Shown: positions 56,031 through 64,000 of the stretch, piece after piece
How positions within the stretch are numbered: the stretch's first letter is position 1
How the letters are laid out: every line of letters begins with the position of its first letter
Assembly (NCBI GenBank): GCA_033239125.1
Contig: BSWB01000008.1
Location: 11,190,001 to 11,254,000, forward strand
Length of the DNA: 64,000 nucleotides
Direction: 5' to 3'
From: Fagopyrum homotropicum
Taxonomy: Eukaryota > Streptophyta > Magnoliopsida > Caryophyllales > Polygonaceae
Translations under genes and position numbers: made by a program
The notes under the pieces: generated by a model
Seen by the model: the letters and a program-made list of their open reading frames with translations, nothing else
The model's database searches: none
What the model was told of the DNA's origin: nothing

Positions 56031-59000
56031 TCCCATAGGAGTGGGAGATGTCACATATGATGCATTATGTGATTTAGGAGCAAGCGTGAGCATCATTCCG
56101 CTTGCCTTATGCAGGAAGATCGGTTTAGGCGATCCTAAACCGGTAAAGATGACGTTGTACAAGGCGGATCGATCCATAACTCGCCCCGTCGGTATAGTTG
56201 AAGACGTCCCGGTCAAGCTTGGTAAGTTCTATATTCCTATAGACTTTGTTGTGCTTGACATTCCCGCAGATAGTCCGGTCCCGATCATCCTCGGAAGACT
56301 GTTTCTTGCAACATCCGGTTGTATAGTCGATTGCAAGAATGCTAGACTCGCCTTTGACATAGGAGAAGAAAAGGTAGAGTTCGTTCTTTCCACTTTGGTG
56401 AAGGAACCAGCCTTCGATGAGGATATATTCAATATCCATGCGAAGAGCTATCTAGAGAGGAGGTAAGTTCTATTCTCTTCAAAGATCCCTTGCAAAAAGT
56501 TATTTCTATGAGCATAATGGATATAGGGGAAGAAGAGGAGTGCAATGAGGCAATTGAAGCCTTAGAGACACAAGAAGAAGTGTGTGAAGAAAAGTTCGAG
56601 AAACTCCACGATGAGGTAGAAAACGTACGGATCCACGGTCAGACGGCCTATTCCACGGCCGTGGATTTCACCAACAAAAGCGTGGAGCACTCCAGAGACT
56701 TACACGGCCGTGGAGGAAATAGAGGCCCCGTATTTACTTTCCACGCCCAAAATCACGGCCGTGGAGAAGGCAGGGGTGCCGTAATTTTGGTTGAATTCGA
56801 GGGAAATTGTGTTTCTTCCACAACTTCTCTTGACTCTTCTCTAACACCTTCTACATCTTTAGACACTTCTAAGGAAGCATCGGATGCTCCTCAAGAGCCA
56901 TTGGAAACTCCGATAGTGATGGAATTGAAACCACTTCCTATACATCTAAGGTACGCATTTCTTGGACCTAATTCTACCTTTCCGGTAATTGTTAGTTCCG
57001 ATTTGAGCATAGATAAACATAGTAAGCTTATGGTTGTCCTTAAGAAACATAGGAAAGCCCTAGGATATACTATAGAGGATTTAGTAGGAATCAAACCTTC
57101 CCTATGCATGCATAAGATCTTAATGGAAGAGGACTTCAGAACTTCACGACAACCTCAAAGGCGGTTGAATCTGACAATGAAGGAGGTTGTCAAGAAGGAA
57201 ATTCTTAAACTACTTGATGCAGGTATCATCTATCCTATCTCCGATAGCAAGTGGGTGAGCCCCGTACAAGTGGTTCCGAAGAAGAGAGGAATGACAGTCA
57301 TCACCAACAAAAACAATGAACTCATTCCTACACGAACCGTAACAGGATGGCGGATGTGTATAGACTACCGCAAGCTAAACAACGCGACGAGGAAGGAACA
57401 CTTCCCACTACCCTTCATCGATCAAATGCTTGGAAGGTTAGCACAACATTCACACTTTTGCTATCTTGACGGTTATAGTGGTTTCTTTCAGATCCCGATA
57501 CACCCGGATGATCAAGAGAAGACCACGTTCACGTGCCCGTGGGGTACGTTTGCCTATAGGAGGATGCCGTTCGGGCTTTGCAACGCCCCAGCCACCTTTC
57601 AAAGGTGCATGATGGCCATCTTCTCGGAATATATAGAGGAAATCATGGAGGTTTTTATGGATGACTTCTCCGTTTATGGTTTCTCTTTTGACAATTGTCT
57701 TTCTAACCTTGCTCTTGTGTTACAAAGGTGTGAAGACACTAACCTAGTTCTTAATTGGGAGAAGTGTCAATTCATGGTGAAAGAAGGCATTGTATTAGTA
57801 CACTTAATCTCTAGTAGAAGGATTGAGGTGGATAAAGCTAAGATAGAGACAATAGAAAAGCTTTCTTTCCCAACTTCGGTGAAAGGGATAAGAAGTTTTC
57901 TAGGACATGCTGGATTTTATAGGCGTTTCATAAAGGATTTCTCTAAGATATCAAAGCCGCTAACTGATCTATTGATGAAGGATGCAGTTTTTGATTTTTC
58001 GCAGGAATGCTTAGATGCGTTTAATATGATTCGGGAAGCTCTAATTTCAGCCCCGATTATCCAACCTCCGGATTGGAATCTTCCCTTTGAGGTTATGTGT
58101 GACGTAAGTGACGTAGCTATAGGAGCTGTTCTTGGCCAAAGAAAGGTAGAACGAACCCACGCTATCTACTATGCTAGCAAGACGCTAGATGAAGCGCAGC
58201 TCAACTACGCCACTACCGAAAAGGAATTCTTAGCTATTGTATATGCAATTGACAATTTTCGCTCTTATCTTGTAGGTGCAAAGGTGATTGTATACACGGA
58301 TCATGCTGCGATCCGGTATCTCCTTGAAAAGAAGGATGCGAAGCCAAGGCTAATTAGATGGATTCTTCTCCTACAAGAATTCGATCTAGAGATCCGCGAC
58401 AAGAAGGGTTCGGAAAATTCTGTTGCTGATCATTTGAGTCGTCTAACACATCTAGAGGACGACCACCTGCTATAGATGACTCCTTTCCGGACGAGCATTT
58501 ACATATCATAGAGGAGTGCATCGATGTAATCACCAAAGGTAACGAACCATGGTTTGCTGATTTTGTTAACTATTTGGTTTGTCAGGAATTACCGCCCGGA
58601 TTATCCTACGCACAAAGAAAGAAGTTCTTTAAGGATGTTCGGGAGTACTTTTGGAATGAACCTCTCCTCTTTAAGAGAGGTCCGGACGGCATTATTCGGC
58701 GATGTATGCCGGAAGATGAGATGCAAAGTGTCATCCGCCATTGTCATTCACTACCTTATGGAGGACACGCTAGTTCGAAAAAGATTAGCGCTAAGGTATT
58801 GCAATCTGGATTCTTTTGGCCTACTCTATTTAAAGATGTGCAAACCTTTGTTTCCTGCTGCGATGCTTGTCAAAGAACAGGAAATATATCTAGGAGGAAT
58901 GAGATGCCTCTCAACAACATCCAAGAGGTGGAGATCTTTGACGTTTGGGGAGTAGACTTCATGGGACCTTTTCCATCATCTTGTGGAAACCAATACATAC

Positions 59001-59824
59001 TTTTAGCGGTGGATTATGTTTCGAGATGGGTTGAAGCAATTGCCTCTTCCACTTATGATGCCATGGTAGTGGTTAAGTTCTTTAACTAGACCATCTTCCC
59101 ACGATTTGGGACACCACGGACTATCATTAGTGATGGAGGTTCTCACTTCATTGCCCGGCGCTTTGAAGCTCTCTTAGCTAAGTATGGGGTGACTCACAAG
59201 ATTGCCACCCCTTATCATCCACAAACTAGTGGACAAGTGGAGATCTCAAACCGGGAGATCAAAGGAATCCTAGAGAAGACAGTTTCAAGGACTAGGAAGG
59301 ATTGGTCTTTGAAGCTAGATGATGCATTGTGGGCATACCGGACTGCATATAAGACTCCCATCGGAACTACGCCATACAACCTTGTGTATGGGAAGTCTTG
59401 CCATTTACCGGTAGAGTTGGAGCACAAGGCGTTTTGGGCAATCAAGTGGTTGAACTTCAACATGAAGGAAGCGGGAGAGAAGCGTCTCTTGGACCTAAAT
59501 GAACTTGAAGAACTTCGCTTGAACGCTTACGAAATCGCCAAGATCTATATAGAAAGAGCGAAGCGTTGGCATGATAAGCATATCATTCCAAAGGACCTCA
59601 AAGAAGGAGATCAAGTTCTCCTCTTCAATTCAAGGCTTCGTCTCTTCCCAGGTAAGCTTAAATCTCGTTGGACTGGACCTTTTCTAATCAAACGTGTTTT
59701 TCCCCATGGTGCAGTTGAAGTATGGGGTGAAAAGGGCGGAAGCTTTAAGGTGGACGGTCAACGACTCAAGAAGTACACACCGGAACTCCAAGCCGAAGAG
59801 TTCGCGTCCACCGCACTCGAATAA
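56031..59824 (+). pseudogene. Athila-3 pol: PR-RT-RNaseH-INT, broken
   Basis: Protease DLGAS (56071-56085) and ILGRLFLATSG. A one-base deletion near 56440 shifts the frame. A 661-codon open stretch (56490-58475) then carries the palindrome-bearing linker, RT ([35 protein letters not shown] at 57654-57668, [11 protein letters not shown]) and RNase H ([32 protein letters not shown]). A one-base deletion near 58469 precedes integrase ([10 protein letters not shown] ... [34 protein letters not shown]), which has one stop TAG at 59087-59089. It ends ASTALE at 59824. All catalytic residues are readable. Confidence 0.92.
56625..56800. repeat. Palindrome module in the Athila-3 pol frame
   Basis: Full site at 56653-56664, with further CACGGCCGTGG sites near 56702 and 56755. 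Encodes [15 protein letters not shown] and [13 protein letters not shown] sequence between protease and RT. The order of elements follows that of the LTR array at 52430-52625. Confidence 0.88.
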
Positions 59825-60654
59825 GTGTGAATATGGTCTAGCTATTGACCTTAAACAAAGCACTTCTTGGGAGGCAACCCAAGGTATTGCATTCATATTC
59901 TTGGTTTTGATTTATAGATTAGTTTAGTTTAGACGTTTTGCTTTTTTTTGCCTTCGATGCCTTCCGGTATGTTCGTGTTTTTGGACGTAGGAATGGTGGA
60001 AAAGAAAGGGGAAAGGAAAAGCTTGAAGAAAATTGACAAAACTTGGACTTTGACACATTACAGAGAGTTCCACGGCCAAAACCATGGCCGTAATAGCTAC
60101 AGTTACCGTAATTTTCAAAAGCCTGAGAAAAATCACCAAAACCACGGTTCCGTATATTTCCACAGCCGTGGAACCCCCCGACAGATCCTGATTTTCAAAA
60201 ATTTTTACGGCCACTATAAAAACCACGTTTCTTCACAAACACCACAACACAACCCCAATTCCACGCCCCTATTTCGCCGAATCTCTCCCCATCTCTCAAT
60301 TCCTCGTTAGTTAATCGTTTTTAACGATTCTTTGGTTAAAACTGAAGCAAATCCAATCACCAACAATATCCAAGCAACAATTCGAGCTGCAAATCACCGG
60401 AGAAGACGGAATTCGGATTCCAAAATCCGAAAACCTAGGTTTTTCGTTCTTTCCTTCTCTTTGTCGATTCGACTTCGTTTTTGCTAGAATTTTTAGGAGA
60501 ACTGATTGGAATTGGACGGAAATAAGTCTAGGGCAGCTTGCTGCTAAGTTTGGTGTGATTTTGCTGAGTTTTGAGAATTTTCGAGACGAACCACGGTCTC
60601 TGAACATTCCACGGCCGTGGAACCTGAAGAACAGGCCGTGGTTTTCAACAAAAA
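59825..60654 (+). other. Athila-3 INT-ORF3 spacer with palindromes
   Basis: No gene. Palindrome-type sites lie at 60068-60215 and 60590-60645 (perfect CCACGGCCGTGG at 60609-60620). The last module ends ten bases before the ORF3 start codon. Confidence 0.65.
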
Positions 60655-62202
60655 ATGGATTTTGTAAGGAGAGTGTCCAATAGGAATAAGAACAAGAAAA
60701 GGAAAGGCAACACCGCCTCCTCTTCTAGAGCACCACCTGCTGAGCCTCCATCACCTCCTTCATCACCATAACCATCTCCCCATAGGATCCCTACTATCCA
60801 TGAGGATCATCTAGATGCCTTAGAGAGGATCGAGGAGAGGACGGTCATAGGACCTAGATACTTACTGCTTGAGGAGCTAGAGCCCTTGCATGTGATAGGG
60901 GATCTCACATGGCTTTTGGATAGAGCCGGTTTAGTCATCTTCTCCGCTATTCGGGAAGATGCTTATGAGGAGATTACTAGGGAGTTTGTAGTCTCATTCG
61001 AGCACAGCCATGTTGACAGGACAATTTCTTTCCGGCTGATGGAAAGAAACTATGATTTCTCTATTAGAGAGTTTGGAGCCTTCTTTGGGTTCCAGGAGAC
61101 CTTTAATGGTCGATTCCTCAATGGCATGTACGCCAAGGATTTCTGGGAGGAGATTGCCATGATTTACGCCAGCGAGGACCGCTGGCAACCTGCTGACACC
61201 AAGGCTAAGTTGATTTACCACTTAGCCTTGAAGATCGCCCATAGAGTGCTTTCTGAGTGTCTCTTACCTAGGACGGAGACACCTCAGAAGATTAAGACAG
61301 ATGAGCTGTTTCTTCTCTACAGTATGTTGTATGGTAGGCCAGCTGACTGCGTCACCCTCTTAGTTACTACTATGAGCAAGCTAAAGAACAAGAGGGCTGG
61401 CAACATTGGATACGATGGGATGGTCACCCACCTCGCTAGACAGTTAGGGGTAGACTTCCTCGCTTGCACCCGCATTGCAGCTAGACCCCTAGGGCATCAG
61501 GCCCTCATGACTAGAAGCCTCATCTTCCCCACACATAGAGGTCCACCGTATGCTGCTATGCCTTGGGAGAGTAGGACAGGGAGAGGTATTGAGTGGCTTC
61601 CTGAGTATTCCACTATGGTTGGATGCCATAACTGGAAGGAGACGTTCGCTGCCATGCATGCGAACAGATTAGTAGCCCCTCCCTATGTTCCAACACCACC
61701 AGTTGTAGAAGAGGAGAAGAGAGGGGATGACGAGTTTGAGGGAGGAGGACATGATCATGACTTTGGCACCTTTCCGGATCAGCCGGATGCAGTTCCTGAC
61801 CTTCCTAGACACTCTCCCTGCCCCGCTAGAGCTTCTAGCTCTTCCTCTCGCCGTGCTAGTGTGAGCGAGAAGCCGACTTGGATGGCGGATCCTCCTTCAT
61901 GGTATAACACTCAGCCGGATTGGATGGGAGCTCCACCGCCTTGGCATGCACAGCCACCACCTGCACCAGCACCTTCAGATGCACCGGCGTGGTACAGCCA
62001 GCCGCTTGGTTGGTATGAGTAGTTGCCAGAGTGGCCTATCGACCTTTCCGATAGGGTCGGAGCCTTGGAGATCCGTGCAGATGCTAGAGATGCACGAGCC
62101 GATGATTATGACCGCATGATGAGAGACATATACCGCTAGCAGTTTGGGCGGAACTATGATCCAGGCTTCTTCCCGTTTCCACCACCGCCTCCACCTCAAT
62201 GA
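60655..62202 (+). pseudogene. Athila-3 ORF3 (Athila ORF-1 family)
   Basis: 515 codons, in one frame from MDFVRRVSNRNKNKKRKG to FPFPPPPPPQ, parallel to Athila-2 ORF3. Three in-frame stops: TAA 60769-60771, TAG 62020-62022 and TAG 62137-62139. The central globular part (60886-61700) is uninterrupted. The C-terminus has Trp-rich PxW repeats. No membrane segment is seen. The stops are at different positions from those in Athila-2. Confidence 0.82.
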
Positions 62203-63546
62203 TGACCCTTGATGATCGACCGTTTTAGCCGCTCCACCACCATTTTGTGAGTTCTTTTTCTTTCTTTTTTTTCTTCTTTTTCTTTTTGAACATTAGGGAC
62301 AATGTCTGTTCCAAGTATGGGCTGGGGTGTGACTAATAGTTTGTAATAACTCTTACTCACTTTGTATGCTTTTATCGAGACTACCTTGCATGTTCATTCT
62401 ATTGTTACACGTTTCATTATTGCATTGCATGAAAAAGCTTTTGAAAAACCCATAAAAATTGAAAAATTTTGAAAAATTTTGTGCTTCTAAGGATGGAGAT
62501 GACTTCTATGATAATCACTACTTGTGAATTGAGTTTTGATGACAATCGCATGCTTAAACAAATAGTGAATTAAAAAGAAATTGAATGAGTTGATTATTCC
62601 TCTTTGCAAGTTTCATAATGTGATGAATGTTACTTAAATCATATTGAGAAATCAAGGTTGAAATCACATGATAAGTTCTTATACTTCTTTTTGAGATGAT
62701 TAAGGCAATTCGATTTTCTTTCTTCTTTCTTTGATCATTTAGCCCCTCATTGAAATAATGGCCTCCTTTACCTATCCGGGAATTTGGAGGAGTTGAGTAA
62801 TTGGCATGTTTGATGTGGGAGGGCCATGAAAGCAATATTTTGCATTCAAAAGAATAGAAAGAAATTATAGGTTTGGGGAAGTCAATCATGACGATGAGTA
62901 ACTCGGCACCATTCACATAGCCGGGTGTTTGTGTCTTGCCAAAGTCTGATTGAGCGATATTCCTAGCGGATTATGGTATGTGCATCAATGGTTTGAGGCA
63001 TCTCGCAAAATTGAGAACCGCCAATCTTCTAGGCTTCGGTTTTTGTGCACCTCTATCCATAACTCCAAAAGTAAAGTCGAAAAATGAATTGAAAAGAAGA
63101 GAGCGAAGCTCTAAGTTGAAAGTGTTGCGGAAACCGCATAGGAAAAAGAAAAGAGTAGTTATTCATTTTCCCGGATTCGTGCACCACATTCCTTAAAGCT
63201 TTCCTTCCCTTTCCGCATTATAGACCTTGTTTGAAAGTCCTTAAGATCAAGAGAATGATATATGACTTGGTGATCTAAATTGAAGTTTCTTATGTTTGAT
63301 TTTGATAATGTTTGAAAGTTATGATGTTTACATGGAAGTTTGATCGATTCATGAGCTTTCTTTACTCTTTACTCTTTGATTATGTGTATGAAAGTCTTAT
63401 AAACGAATGAAGCAAGATTTGAAAATGATCTATTGACTAGGAAGCACATTCATCTAAAAGAAGTTTTGGTTTTGAGAGTGTATCCATAATTCATCCTAAC
63501 TTGAGTTTTAAAGCTTTTGAAAGACCTTGCTTGGGGACAAGCAAGT
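62203..63546 (+). other. Athila-3 3' untranslated region
   Basis: Mirror of 35564-36921: GGGACAATGTCTGTTCC near the start, an AT-rich middle and a T/C-rich tract after the ORF. No gene. Confidence 0.7.
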
Positions 63547-63564
63547 GGCAAGTATGGGGTTATT
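63547..63564 (+). other. Athila-3 putative polypurine tract
   Basis: GGCAAGTATGGGGTTATT directly precedes the 3' LTR. The GGGG core is the only strong purine run there, so the call is based on position. Confidence 0.4.
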
Positions 63565-64000
63565 TGTTAGCATGAAATATTGTGATATTTTAGGCACGTT
63601 TTCTAAGTGTATTTCATCCATATTGGTGTTCATTGATAAAGAATTGAAGCAATTGTGAGTTAGTTTATCTATATTGTCGATATAGAGGTCTACATAAGCT
63701 TTGTGTTGATTGTAGGCAAATAAAAGCTAAAACCGAACGAATCAAGGGAGAATGGAGATGGATTGAGCATGTCCAAGGATTGAGGACACCACAAGGGAGC
63801 TAAGGAAGATGCTAGGATGAAGAATGACACAAAACAAAGGAGATTTACGAGCACTCGACGTTCCACGCTCTAAAATACGGCCGTACTAGAGTCCACGCTC
63901 TAAACCACGGCCGTGGAACTTTAGCAACACAAGCGTGGAGCATTCCAGAGGGTTACATGGCCGTGGAAGTTGTGAAGCACCGTGATGAATTTCCACGCTC
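63565..64000 (+). mobile_element. Athila-3 3' LTR (first 436 bases)
   Basis: Starts TGTTAGCATGAAATATTGTG and matches 52141-52576 with about five differences. It is cut by the window end inside the palindrome array. Confidence 0.93.

Larger units (their letters stand above)
52141..64000 (+). mobile_element. Athila-3, nearly complete, runs off the window
   Basis: Same family as Athila-2 but in the opposite orientation: 5' LTR, tRNA-Asp primer site, gag, pol, ORF3, 3' UTR and the first 436 bases of the 3' LTR. The left flank GTAAC (52136-52140) is the likely target duplication; the partner is outside. Over the visible 436 bases the two LTRs differ at only about five positions by eye, so it is very young. 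Even so, gag, pol and ORF3 carry at least nine disabling lesions. Confidence 0.94.

Overview
The window is nuclear DNA of a flowering plant, probably a eudicot (inferred only from the retroelement types). It is a heterochromatin-like block of nested LTR retrotransposons. I see no intact host gene, tRNA, rRNA or CRISPR array. The only gene-like sequence outside the retroelements is a fragment resembling the plant DUF1985 domain (18213-18777).

Layout. (1) 1-375 is the end of a hAT-like non-autonomous DNA transposon inserted in an LTR. (2) 376-14335 is a decayed minus-strand Athila-type Ty3 element ('Athila-1': 5' LTR 13552-14332, tRNA-Asp primer site, gag, protease-RT-RNaseH-integrase, Athila ORF3, 3' LTR 376-1329). 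It is split by two solo LTRs of one family, S1 (2003-3781) and S2 (8075-10003), each with a perfect 5-bp target duplication. (3) 14333-17221 holds tRNA-Met-type LTR remnants, one nested in another. (4) 18778-28915 is 'LARD-A', a large retroelement with an LTR and a tRNA-Met primer site but no recognisable proteins. It contains a 3.1-kb solo LTR (22774-25875) and is invaded at its right end by a truncated Athila ('Athila-4', 28916-31145). (5) 31145-52140 is a second copy of that arrangement ('LARD-B' plus the same Athila-4 junction). It is interrupted by a complete 13.1-kb minus-strand Athila ('Athila-2', 33882-46967), a solo LTR S3 (48144-49903) and a plus-strand Athila ('Athila-3', 52141 to beyond the window end).

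How the parts relate. The shared LARD/Athila-4 junction in both copies points to a tandem segmental duplication with its breakpoint near 31145. Because each copy preserves the empty site for insertions in the other, the order of events can be read: LARD, then Athila-4, then duplication, then S(22774), Athila-2, S3 and Athila-3. All Athila coding regions are broken, although the LTRs of Athila-2 and Athila-3 are nearly identical.

The most unusual signal is a set of short GC-rich palindromes specific to each element family. They recur in LTRs, in in-frame pol linkers and in spacers beside ORF3: CCACGGCCGTGG in Athila-2/3/4 and S3, GTCACCGC-(4 nt)-GCGGTGAC in Athila-1 and in shorter form in the LARD LTR, and CACCTCG-AC-CGAGGTG in S1/S2. 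A second signal is a four-copy 16-bp array with conserved spacing in S1, S2 and S3.
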